Origin: Bacteroides sp.
GTDB taxonomy: Bacteria > Bacteroidota > Bacteroidia > Bacteroidales > Bacteroidaceae
Direction of reading: 5' to 3'
Length of the DNA: 13,738 bases
Assembly: GCA_030151635.1 (NCBI GenBank)
Contig: JASLDF010000004.1
Location: forward strand, 1 to 13,738
Under the pieces are notes generated by a model that saw only the letters and a program-made list of their open reading frames with translations, searched no databases and had not been told where the DNA came from. Positions 1 through 7,153 of the stretch are shown piece after piece. The position numbers and the translations under genes were made by a program. The stretch's first letter is position 1; each line of letters starts with the position of its first letter.

Positions 1-1413
1 GTAAACAGGATTATGTCCATCTTTCTGTAAATCTTTCTTGTGTGTTAAAAACATCGGTACTTTTGTGCCATCTTTACTTGTAAAGAAAACTTGGTAGCTT
101 ACAAATTCATCGGCATTAAAATCAACTTTAGGCGATTTAAATACTTCATATGTATTATTAGCAATGTCATATTTATAACTAGTTGCAGGTACGGTGAAAG
201 AAGTAAATGAGAAGAAACACTCTTTATCTTTCGCATTACCCGAAAATCCTACACTACCAACACCTGGCAATTTTACTTCTTGAATTAACTTTCCTGTTAA
301 ATCATAAATTTCAGGATGATTTGAAGCGTCTTTATCATAAGTTATAAAAAGCTTTTGATCAATAACTGCTACATCAGACAGTACGGCTTCTTTTTCTGGA
401 ATTAATTCTTTCCAATTTTCTAACTTAGGAGCGTTAAGATCGGCAATCATTATTTTGTAGTTATCCGCTTTGTAGTTTGTTACAATGTAGATTTTATTAC
501 CGATAACATCAATTGGAGAATAACTATAATCAAAGTCGGTTGTCAATTGCACCAACGGAGCGTTAGCTTTGGTTAGACTCTTTACAAATAAATTATTTCC
601 ACTACCCGCACCCGATTCAAAAATGAATAAATTTTCTTCATTATCATCCGTACTTGCTGTATAGAAACGCAATGGTTCTTTCGCATTTTCGTAAACCAAT
701 TGGTCTTTATCTTGAGATGTTCCTAATTTATGGTAGTAAATTTTATGTCCTTCATTTTTACTAGAAAATTCCGACCCTTCAGGAACATCGTATGCACTAT
801 AGTAAAAACCATCTGCTTTCCAAGAAGCTCCAGAGAATTTAGCCCATTTAATGTGGTCTGCTTTCAACTCTCTCGTTGCAACATCCATGACATAAATTTC
901 AGTCCAATCAGAACCACTTCGAGAAATAGTGTATGCTAAAGTTTTGCCATCTTTAGAGAAGCTGATACCGGTTAAAGCCACAGTTCCATCTGTTGATAAC
1001 TTATTGGGATCTAGAAAAACATGTGCTTCACCGTCAAGTGTGTCTTGTTCATAAAGTACACTTTGGTTTTGCAACCCATCATTTTTAAAGAAGTAATATT
1101 TGCCGTGTTTTTTGAAAGGAGTACCAATCTTTTCATAATTAGCAACTGCAGTCAATCTGTCTAACAAAGCCTTACGGAAAGGTATTTGTTCCAAATAACC
1201 ATTAGTTACTTTATTTTGAGCCTCAACCCAAGCCGCAGTTTCTGCCGAACGGTCATCTTCTAACCAACGATAAGGGTCGGCCACGTCATGACCAAAATAG
1301 GTATCGACAGTATTGTCTTTAGCCGTTACGGGATACTCAATTTTACTTTGCTGTTTCATAGTACACGAACTTATAAGAGCTCCTGTTAATAATAAAAGTG
1401 ATGCTTTTTTCAT
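1..1413 (-). CDS. Prolyl oligopeptidase (S9A family) lipoprotein, C-terminus cut off by window edge
   Basis: Translating the minus strand from the ATG at 1411-1413 gives 471 uninterrupted codons running off the left edge. The N-terminus is a lipoprotein signal: MKK, a hydrophobic stretch, and a lipobox LISSC with Cys17 as the predicted lipidated residue, so it should be anchored to an envelope membrane. Residues 46-53 read DPYRWLED, the hallmark N-terminal motif of S9A prolyl oligopeptidases, and the following ~400 residues have repeated beta-strand patterns (FSKDGKTLAYTIS, WKADGFYYS) as expected for the seven-bladed propeller that gates the active site. The Ser-Asp-His hydrolase domain lies beyond the window, so catalytic competence cannot be judged. 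The family cleaves short peptides after proline; full length is usually about 700 residues. It is transcribed divergently from pabB. I saw no TAnnTTTG box on this strand in the 118-nt gap. Confidence 0.93.
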   Translation of the reverse strand, partial: MKKASLLLLTGALISSCTMKQQSKIEYPVTAKDNTVDTYFGHDVADPYRWLEDDRSAETAAWVEAQNKVTNGYLEQIPFRKALLDRLTAVANYEKIGTPFKKHGKYYFFKNDGLQNQSVLYEQDTLDGEAHVFLDPNKLSTDGTVALTGISFSKDGKTLAYTISRSGSDWTEIYVMDVATRELKADHIKWAKFSGASWKADGFYYSAYDVPEGSEFSSKNEGHKIYYHKLGTSQDKDQLVYENAKEPLRFYTASTDDNEENLFIFESGAGSGNNLFVKSLTKANAPLVQLTTDFDYSYSPIDVIGNKIYIVTNYKADNYKIMIADLNAPKLENWKELIPEKEAVLSDVAVIDQKLFITYDKDASNHPEIYDLTGKLIQEVKLPGVGSVGFSGNAKDKECFFSFTSFTVPATSYKYDIANNTYEVFKSPKVDFNADEFVSYQVFFTSKDGTKVPMFLTHKKDLQKDGHNPVY

Positions 1414-1445
1414 ATTTATATCATCTAGTTGTTTATTAGTTTTCC

Positions 1446-1453
1446 TAAATTTG
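1446..1453 (+). promoter_or_regulatory. Candidate Bacteroidota -7 box for pabB
   Basis: TAAATTTG matches the Bacteroidota sigma consensus TAnnTTTG exactly, upstream of pabB, and would leave a leader of about 70 nt. The only TTG upstream (1429-1431) lies 14 nt away, closer than the usual -33 spacing, so support for the -33 element is weak. Confidence 0.45.
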
Positions 1454-1463
1454 TTAAAATACC

Positions 1464-1491
1464 CAATAAGCCAAGCTCATTGCTTTTATTG
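1464..1491 (+). other. Possible leader hairpin upstream of pabB
   Basis: CAATAAGC (1464-1471) can pair with GCTTTTATTG (1482-1491) with a two-base bulge and a 10-nt loop. It falls inside the predicted pabB leader. The stem is short and AT-rich, so it may be chance; no known riboswitch or attenuator is recognised. Confidence 0.2.
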
Positions 1492-1531
1492 AGTCTTTCA
1501 ACATTGTAATATACGTAAAAATAAGTTAGAA

Positions 1532-2527
1532 ATGAAACTCGATTTATGCTATCAATTAATGAACGAATGGACCGTTCAAAAAACACCATTTCTCTTTGTT
1601 ATCGACTTCGAAAAGAAACAACCTCTACTCTATAAACTATCTGAATTAGACTCAACCGATTCTCCTATTTTCTATCACTTTCCAAAGCTAAATAACAATC
1701 AGTACTTTAATACTGAAAATAAGCATAATAGTCCTTGCGTTCAGTCTAAACATAATGACGAAGAGAAGGCAGGTTATTTAAAAAGATTTGAGCAGGCTCA
1801 ATCTCTATTAAAAAGTGAAAACGTAGAAGTAATAAATTTAACGAAAGCGACTCCTCTAAATGTAGAAGGATCATTATCGGCTATATATTGCAAAGCAAAT
1901 GCAAAATACAAAGTATTATTAAAAGATAAGTTTGTATGTTGTTCACCAGAAATATTTATTCGTGTTGATGAAAATGGAGTCCTATCTACAAACCCCATGA
2001 AAGGAACGATTGATGCCAACATACCTAATGCAGATACAATCATCATTGAAAATATAAAGGAAGAATTGGAACACAGAGCTACTGTAAACCTTCTAACAGA
2101 AGAGTTGAAAGAAGTGGCAACAAATGTTAGTGTCAAGAGATATCGTTACTTAGACAGATTAACAACTTCGGATAAAGACTTGTACCAAGTTAGCAGTGAG
2201 ATTGTAGGCGAGCTTAATCCAGAATATCAGAAGAATCTAGGCACACTCATCAATCAACTTTTACCTGCTGGTTCTATATTGGGCAACCCAAAAGAGAAAG
2301 CATTACAAATTATTCAATCAGTAGAAGGATATGAACGTGGATACTATACGGGGGTTTGTGGTGTATTTGATGGCCAAACATTAGACTGTTGCGTCTTAAT
2401 CCGTTTTATAGAGCAACTTCAGAATGGAGAGTTTATTTATAAAAGCGGGGGTGGAATAACTCCTAGAAGTAATGGAGAAGATGAGTTCCAAGAAATTTTA
2501 AATAAGATATATGTACCGTTGGATTGA
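1532..2527 (+). CDS. pabB: Aminodeoxychorismate synthase component I, short Bacteroidota form
   Basis: This 331-residue protein belongs to the chorismate-utilising family. PabB converts chorismate and ammonia (delivered by a PabA/TrpG glutaminase) to 4-amino-4-deoxychorismate in the cytoplasm, for folate synthesis. Visible motifs: CSPE (137-140), NPMKGT (154-159) whose Lys157 corresponds to the lysine that separates PabB from anthranilate synthase (which has PIAGT), ELEH (178-181) with the likely Mg2+-binding Glu180, LLPAGSILGNPK (243-254), YYTGVCG (271-277), and KSGGGIT (304-310) followed by DEFQE (317-321). The protein lacks the long N-terminal part of E. coli PabB, as is usual for this short subfamily. 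Two hallmark motifs are changed: the usual LRND reads LTEE (188-191) and SxTGAPK-type GAPK reads GNPK. No pabA is in the window. The 3' end overlaps the next gene by 17 nt, implying coupled translation. Assignment to PabB is strong; full activity is less certain. Confidence 0.88.
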   Translation: MKLDLCYQLMNEWTVQKTPFLFVIDFEKKQPLLYKLSELDSTDSPIFYHFPKLNNNQYFNTENKHNSPCVQSKHNDEEKAGYLKRFEQAQSLLKSENVEVINLTKATPLNVEGSLSAIYCKANAKYKVLLKDKFVCCSPEIFIRVDENGVLSTNPMKGTIDANIPNADTIIIENIKEELEHRATVNLLTEELKEVATNVSVKRYRYLDRLTTSDKDLYQVSSEIVGELNPEYQKNLGTLINQLLPAGSILGNPKEKALQIIQSVEGYERGYYTGVCGVFDGQTLDCCVLIRFIEQLQNGEFIYKSGGGITPRSNGEDEFQEILNKIYVPLD

Positions 2528-3107
2528 ATCAATTGCCCTTGAAAATGGGTCACTTAAAAACATTGAATATCATCAAGAACGTCTAGAGCGTACTTTAGGG
2601 ACAGTTAAAGGGGATGTATTCTCCTTGAACGACATATTCTACCCTTTACTGGCTAATCATAGTAACGGGTTGTACAAAGCTCGTATCGTCTATAATGCAC
2701 ATCAAGTCGTAGCTATTAGTATCTCGCCTTATGTACCTAGAGAGTTATCAACATTCCAATTGATAGAGGCAACTACAATAAAATACTCCTATAAAAGAGA
2801 AGATAGAAGTTGCTTTGATCTACTTAAAAAGAACATTAATGCTGATGAGATTATCATTACACAAGGTGGTTTTATTACAGATACTTCCTACTCAAACCTT
2901 GTATTCCTTAAAGATGGAGAGTGGTTTACCCCAAACACCTACCTCCTTGCAGGAACTCAACGTCAATCTCTTTTGGACAAGGGCATAATAAAAGAGGCTA
3001 AGCTATCTGTTGATAACTTAACCTCTTTCAGTCATTTCAAATTAATAAACTCGATGTTAGATTTTCATCGTTCACCCAGTTATCCGATATTAGCGATAAG
3101 TAAGTAA
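2511..3107 (+). CDS. pabC: Class IV aminotransferase-fold protein, probable aminodeoxychorismate lyase (PabC-like)
   Basis: This 198-residue protein is the short Bacteroidota form of the PLP-dependent fold type IV family. PabC removes pyruvate from 4-amino-4-deoxychorismate to give p-aminobenzoate, the step after PabB. Features: the N-terminal IENG-like start and YHQERLERT (20-28), KARIVYN (56-62) with the arginine expected near the cofactor phosphate, YKREDR (94-99) with Lys95 as the likely PLP-binding lysine, ITDTSYSNLVF (122-132) in the place of the canonical EGTxSNxF, and LAGTQRQSLL (146-155) matching the LPGxxRxxLL motif. It is shorter than E. coli PabC (about 270 residues). The ATG lies inside the last codons of pabB, in another frame, which together with adjacent pathway steps argues for one operon. 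A branched-chain or D-amino-acid transaminase is the alternative, made unlikely by context and length. Confidence 0.82.
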   Translation: MYRWIESIALENGSLKNIEYHQERLERTLGTVKGDVFSLNDIFYPLLANHSNGLYKARIVYNAHQVVAISISPYVPRELSTFQLIEATTIKYSYKREDRSCFDLLKKNINADEIIITQGGFITDTSYSNLVFLKDGEWFTPNTYLLAGTQRQSLLDKGIIKEAKLSVDNLTSFSHFKLINSMLDFHRSPSYPILAISK

Positions 3108-3122
3108 TAAGACTTACTTATC
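3095..3122. terminator. Inverted repeat spanning convergent stop codons
   Basis: GATAAGTAAG (3095-3104) and CTTACTTATC (3113-3122) are perfect 10-bp arms around an 8-nt loop. The loop holds the stop of the pabC-like gene (TAA, 3105-3107), and the right arm holds the stop of the leftward small gene (3114-3116 on the minus strand). The stem is AT-rich and no clear T-tract follows on either strand, so it is not a textbook intrinsic terminator. It may still limit read-through between the convergent units. Confidence 0.4.
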
Positions 3123-3299
3123 ATTTCTACGCTTTATCGATTTATAGATTGGAATGAAAATTAAAAGCGTTGCCATAACCAAAGACAAAATGGTTGGCCC
3201 ATCTAGTTGTTTTACTCCACTAATAACAATTGTGCTAAGAATAGCCCACATCAATATTAAGCAGACAATTTGGAAATTACTCAACGGTTTTTTTCTCAT
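3114..3299 (-). CDS. Small two-helix membrane protein coupled to maeB
   Basis: I do not recognise this 61-residue protein. It has two hydrophobic stretches, about residues 9-28 and 34-53, separated by a short polar turn (VKQLDGP). It starts with RKK and ends in a basic tail (KSIKRRNDK). By the positive-inside rule this predicts a helical hairpin in the inner membrane with both ends in the cytoplasm. Its ATG overlaps the stop codon of maeB as ATGA (3296-3299 on the minus strand), a strong sign of translational coupling and evidence that the frame is real. The other end converges on the pabC-like gene with 6 nt between stop codons. No cysteine pair, metal site or enzyme motif is visible. It could be an accessory or transport-related subunit or an unrelated small gene carried along by the maeB transcript. 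Confidence 0.68.
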   Translation of the reverse strand: MRKKPLSNFQIVCLILMWAILSTIVISGVKQLDGPTILSLVMATLLIFIPIYKSIKRRNDK

Positions 3300-5575
3300 T
3301 TGTTTCTCTTTTTAATTTGTGCATCAATTGCAGCAACAGCTGTTAAATTTACAATATCGCGCACCGAACACTCATGATCAATAAAGTGAACTGATTTATT
3401 TAAGCCCATTTGAAGAGGTCCAATTATTTCAGCATCACACATCAGCGCTTTTAACAGCTGGTATGATGAATTTGCAGAGCTCAAGTTAGGGAAAATAAGT
3501 GTATTTACATCTTTTCCATTCAACTTGTTAAACGCATACTTCTCATCTCTAACTTCTTTATCAAGTGCAATATTAATTTGCATCTCGCCGTCAATAACCA
3601 TTTCTGGTTCATTCTCATGTAAATATTTCACAGCTGAGTGAACCAATGCTGGACTACCTTGATCATCTGCACCAAAGTTAGAATAACTAATCATTGCCAT
3701 TACTGGATCATAGTTAAACAGCTTCACTGTTTCTTGCGTAATCTTTGCAATATCAATCAAGGTTTCTGTACTTGGGTGTCTATTAATCAGTGTATCTGAT
3801 ATAAACATAGGTCCACGTTTACCATTGATAATATGAATTGAACAGAAGTTATTATATCCCTTCTTCAAACCAATTACCTCTTTAGCAACATCAAAACTTT
3901 CTGTTCCAGTCGAGTAAATACCTGTAATTAAAGAATCTGCATCACCTGTTTCAACCATCATCATACCAAAGTAATTACGGTTGTACATTTTATCTAAACC
4001 TTCGTCAAGTGTAACCCCATTTCGAGCACGCTTATTAGCAAACAGCTTCGCATACTTAGTACGTTGTGCTTCAGCCTCAACATCACGATGATTAATAATT
4101 TCAATACCATTCAAAGACAGCTCCAATTCTTTTGCTTGTTTCGCAATTTCCTCTTCATTACCCAATAGAATTGGTTTACAGATACCCTCTGTTAAAGCCT
4201 CTGTAGCAGCTAAAAGCATTTTAGGATGTTCTCCTTCGGCAAAAACAACACGTTGAACCTCTTCACGAGCACGGTCATAGAATTGACGTGTCAGCTTACT
4301 TTCATAGCCCATTAGCTCTAATAAGCTAGCTTTGTACGCATCCCAATCTTCAATTTTCTTACGAGCAACTCCCGATTCCATAGCTGCTTTAGCTACTGCT
4401 GTAGATACATCAACAATCAATCGTGGGTCAACCGGTTTCGGAATGATGTATGTTTTACCAAAGCTCAAGTGGTGTACACTATAAGTTTTGTTTACAACTT
4501 CGGGTACTGGCTTCTTCGCTAAGTTCGCGATTGCATAAACTGCAGCCACTTTCATCTCTTCATTAATACCAGTAGCATGAGTGTCTAACGCACCCCTAAA
4601 GATATAAGGGAAACCAATAACATTGTTGATTTGGTTAGGATAGTCACTTCTTCCGGTTGCCATAATTACATCTGGACGAGCAGCAACTGCATCATCATAA
4701 GAAATCTCTGGTGTAGGATTTGCTAATGCAAATACAATTGGGTTGTCTGCCATGGATTTAACCATGTCTTGACTCACAATATTTCCTTTTGATAAACCCA
4801 AGAAAACATCGGCACCTTTAATGGCATCACTTAAAGTACGTGCATTAGTTGAATCAGTAGCAAAGAAAGCCTTCTGACTGTTTAAGTCTGTACGATCTTT
4901 ATGAATAACACCTTTACTATCAAGCATGATGATATTCTCTTTTTTTGCCCCTAAACGCATGTATAGTTTTGTACAAGATATAGCCGATGCACCTGCACCA
5001 TTTACTACTATCTTCACTTCATCAATCTTTTTGTTGGCTACTTCTAATGCATTTATAAGTCCTGCACTAGAAATAATGGCTGTACCGTGTTGGTCATCGT
5101 GCATCACAGGAATATCCAACTCTTTCTTTAGGCGATCCTCAATGATAAAACATTCTGGAGATTTAATATCTTCTAGGTTGATTCCACCAAAGGTAGGAGC
5201 GATAGCTTTTACTGCTTCAATAAATTTTTCAGGATCATTTTCATCTACTTCAATGTCAAAGACATCAATCCCTGCATAGATTTTAAATAGAAGTCCTTTA
5301 CCTTCCATTACCGGTTTACCACTTAAAGCACCGATATCACCAAGACCTAATACGGCTGTACCGTTTGAAATTACAGCTACTAGATTTCCTTTGATGGTGT
5401 ACTTATAGGCATCTAGTGGATTTTCTTGAATCGCTAAACATGGCTCGGCTACTCCAGGAGAGTAGGCCAATGATAAGTCTGTTTGTGTTCTATATGGTTT
5501 TGTTGGTACTACTTCAATCTTCCCAGCTTTACCCTCAGAGTGATACTTAAGAGCGGATTCTTTTGTGATTTTCAT
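3296..5575 (-). CDS. maeB: NADP-dependent malic enzyme with C-terminal phosphotransacetylase-like domain
   Basis: This 759-residue protein has the two-domain layout of MaeB: malic enzyme at about 1-425 and a phosphotransacetylase-like domain at about 440-759. It oxidatively decarboxylates malate to pyruvate and CO2, reducing NADP+, in the cytoplasm. The malic half shows AYSPGVAEPC (37-46) with catalytic Tyr38, EGKGLLFK (91-98) with catalytic Lys93, INLEDIKSP (132-140) and HDDQHG (159-164) holding the divalent-metal acidic residues, NGAGASA (192-198) as the dinucleotide-binding loop, and ANPTPEI (285-291). The C-terminal half contains FAEGEHPK, SYSNFGADDQGSP and the CSVRDIVN near the end. In characterised MaeB proteins this domain regulates activity through acetyl-CoA rather than acting as an enzyme; that role is inferred here. 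It has its own candidate promoter (5619-5626) and is followed by the small membrane gene. Malic enzymes of this class can prefer NAD, so cofactor choice is not certain. Confidence 0.95.
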   Translation of the reverse strand: MKITKESALKYHSEGKAGKIEVVPTKPYRTQTDLSLAYSPGVAEPCLAIQENPLDAYKYTIKGNLVAVISNGTAVLGLGDIGALSGKPVMEGKGLLFKIYAGIDVFDIEVDENDPEKFIEAVKAIAPTFGGINLEDIKSPECFIIEDRLKKELDIPVMHDDQHGTAIISSAGLINALEVANKKIDEVKIVVNGAGASAISCTKLYMRLGAKKENIIMLDSKGVIHKDRTDLNSQKAFFATDSTNARTLSDAIKGADVFLGLSKGNIVSQDMVKSMADNPIVFALANPTPEISYDDAVAARPDVIMATGRSDYPNQINNVIGFPYIFRGALDTHATGINEEMKVAAVYAIANLAKKPVPEVVNKTYSVHHLSFGKTYIIPKPVDPRLIVDVSTAVAKAAMESGVARKKIEDWDAYKASLLELMGYESKLTRQFYDRAREEVQRVVFAEGEHPKMLLAATEALTEGICKPILLGNEEEIAKQAKELELSLNGIEIINHRDVEAEAQRTKYAKLFANKRARNGVTLDEGLDKMYNRNYFGMMMVETGDADSLITGIYSTGTESFDVAKEVIGLKKGYNNFCSIHIINGKRGPMFISDTLINRHPSTETLIDIAKITQETVKLFNYDPVMAMISYSNFGADDQGSPALVHSAVKYLHENEPEMVIDGEMQINIALDKEVRDEKYAFNKLNGKDVNTLIFPNLSSANSSYQLLKALMCDAEIIGPLQMGLNKSVHFIDHECSVRDIVNLTAVAAIDAQIKKRNK

Positions 5576-5618
5576 CTCAACTATATTTTATATTAATTCG
5601 TTATTGTCTTTATACTAA

Positions 5619-5626
5619 CAAAGATA
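5619..5626 (-). promoter_or_regulatory. Candidate Bacteroidota -7 box for maeB
   Basis: On the minus strand this reads TATCTTTG, an exact TAnnTTTG match. It lies 43 nt upstream of the maeB ATG, and downstream of the metY terminator, which fits an independent maeB transcript. A TTG on the same strand (5642-5644) is 15 nt upstream, a weak -33 candidate. Confidence 0.5.
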
Positions 5627-5702
5627 CACAATTATAGAGTGCAAGGATCTTATTTGCGACAGAATAACGTGACAATGATGTAGCAGTATAAACAAAACAA
5701 AA

Positions 5703-5741
5703 AACGGGAAAGTTCAATAATAATTATTGAACTTTCCCGTT
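5703..5741 (-). terminator. Intrinsic terminator after metY
   Basis: A 39-nt near-perfect palindrome begins AACGGGAAAGTTC and ends GAACTTTCCCGTT; the arms match over 19 bases with one central unpaired position, so a stem of about 16-18 bp with a tiny loop can form. On the minus strand the stem is followed by a T-rich run (TTTTTTGTTTTGTTT across 5691-5705). It begins 20 nt after the metY stop, a classic intrinsic terminator. Confidence 0.87.
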
Positions 5742-5760
5742 CTGTTTTGCATCAAATCAA

Positions 5761-7044
5761 TTAAACTTTTGCTAACGCTTGTTTAATATCATCAATAATA
5801 TCAGTAACATCTTCTATACCTACTGAAAGACGAATTAAATCGGGCTGGATACCAGCTTCTTTTAATTGTTCATCTGACAATTGGCGATGTGTATGACTTG
5901 CAGGATGTAGAATACAAGTTCTTGCATCAGCAACGTGTGTTACAATAGCAATTAAATCTAACGAATCCATAAATTTAATAGAGTTAGCTTTACCGCCCTT
6001 AAGACCAAAAGATATTACACCACATGAACCATTAGGCATATATTTCTTTTGAAGTTCATGGTACGAATTGTTCTCCAAATCACAGTAATTAACCCAAGCT
6101 ACCTGTTCGTTATTATCAAGGAATTGAGCCACCTTTAACGCATTTGAACAGTGTTGAGGCATTCTTAAGTGCAATGTTTCTAAACCTAGATTTAACAAGA
6201 ATGCATTTTGTGGGCTTTGAGTACTGCCTAAATCACGCATTAACTGAACGGTCGCCTTTGTTAAGTACGCCATCTTTCCGAAAGACTTGGTGTACGTCAA
6301 TCCATGATAAGATTCATCTGGAGTACATAGTCCTGGGAACTTATTGGCATATTTATCCCAATCGAAATTACCACTATCTACAATACATCCCCCAACAGAA
6401 GTAGCATGACCATCCATATATTTTGTAGTCGAATGCACAACAATATCTGCACCCCATTTAAAGGGTTGACAATTTATTGGAGTCGGGAATGTATTATCAA
6501 TGATCAAGGGTACACCTTGGTCATGAGCGATTCGTGCAAACTTCTCAATGTCTAATACTTCTAATGTAGGATTAGAAACAGACTCACCAAACAATGCTTT
6601 TGTATTAGGTTTGAAAGATTCTTTAATCTTCTCTTCAGTATCATTTGGGTTGATGAAAGTCACATCAATACCCAATTTCTTCATCGTTACACCAAAAAGA
6701 TTATAGGTACCCCCATAGATTGCTGATGAACAAACGAAGTGATCGCCCGCACTACAAATATTAAACAATGCAAAGAAGTTAGCTGCCTGACCACTAGATG
6801 TCAGCATAGCCCCTACACCACCTTCTAAAGCTGCAATTTTAGATGCCACGGCATCTGTAGTCGGGTTTTGTAACCTCGAATAGAAATAGCCAGATTCTTC
6901 TAAATCAAACAGCTTTCCCATTTGGTCGCTTGTGTCATATTTGAAAGTTGTACTTTGATAAATAGGTAACACGCGAGGTTCTCCTTTCTTCGGACTCCAA
7001 CCCGCTTGGACACACAGAGTCGCTTGATTTACATTTTTTTTCAT
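5761..7044 (-). CDS. metY: O-acetylhomoserine sulfhydrylase (MetY-type Cys/Met metabolism PLP enzyme)
   Basis: This 427-residue cytoplasmic enzyme of the Cys/Met-metabolism PLP family should make homocysteine from O-acetylhomoserine and sulfide in methionine synthesis. Motifs (numbered from the chosen ATG): FYSRLQNPT (54-62), whose Tyr55 and Arg57 contact the cofactor phosphate of the partner subunit; SSGQAA (83-88); DNTF (183-186) with the Asp that pairs with the PLP ring nitrogen; HSTTKYMDGH (204-213) with PLP lysine 208; and RLSVGIED near the C-terminus with the carboxylate-binding Arg405. The length of about 430 and the segment after the lysine (PGLCTPDESYHGL) fit MetY better than cystathionine gamma-synthase or methionine gamma-lyase, which are near 400. 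I chose the ATG at 7042-7044; an in-frame TTG at 7051-7053 would add only three residues. It has its own promoter candidate and terminator, so it is probably monocistronic. Confidence 0.93.
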   Translation of the reverse strand: MKKNVNQATLCVQAGWSPKKGEPRVLPIYQSTTFKYDTSDQMGKLFDLEESGYFYSRLQNPTTDAVASKIAALEGGVGAMLTSSGQAANFFALFNICSAGDHFVCSSAIYGGTYNLFGVTMKKLGIDVTFINPNDTEEKIKESFKPNTKALFGESVSNPTLEVLDIEKFARIAHDQGVPLIIDNTFPTPINCQPFKWGADIVVHSTTKYMDGHATSVGGCIVDSGNFDWDKYANKFPGLCTPDESYHGLTYTKSFGKMAYLTKATVQLMRDLGSTQSPQNAFLLNLGLETLHLRMPQHCSNALKVAQFLDNNEQVAWVNYCDLENNSYHELQKKYMPNGSCGVISFGLKGGKANSIKFMDSLDLIAIVTHVADARTCILHPASHTHRQLSDEQLKEAGIQPDLIRLSVGIEDVTDIIDDIKQALAKV

Positions 7045-7090
7045 AAAAAGCAATTAAAGAATTATATGTAGTATTAAGATACATTTCTTA

Positions 7091-7098
7091 CAAATGTA
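7091..7098 (-). promoter_or_regulatory. Candidate Bacteroidota -7 box for metY
   Basis: The minus strand reads TACATTTG, an exact TAnnTTTG match 46 nt upstream of the metY ATG. No TTTG is seen at the -33 distance. The predicted leader of about 40 nt is too short for a typical SAM-I riboswitch. Confidence 0.48.
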
Positions 7099-7110
7099 AA
7101 AAAAATAGTG

Positions 7111-7118
7111 TATTTTTG
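7111..7118 (+). promoter_or_regulatory. Candidate Bacteroidota -7 box for the amidase-helicase unit
   Basis: TATTTTTG matches TAnnTTTG and ends 35 nt before the amidase ATG. A run of eight A (7098-7105) lies just upstream, between this box and the divergent metY box. No clear -33 TTTG is visible. Confidence 0.48.
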
Positions 7119-7153
7119 AATCGTTATCACCCTAATTAAGACGTATTACAATT

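Noticed and set aside
730..939. A plus-strand 69-codon open frame
   Set aside because: It lies antisense to the well-supported prolyl oligopeptidase propeller region.
7051..7053. TTG as the start codon of metY
   Set aside because: An ATG nine bases downstream in the same frame is the more usual start and costs only three residues, none of them conserved.
7045..7090. A SAM riboswitch in the metY leader
   Set aside because: The predicted leader is only about 40 nt and AT-rich, with no stable stem or pseudoknot-like pattern that I could see.
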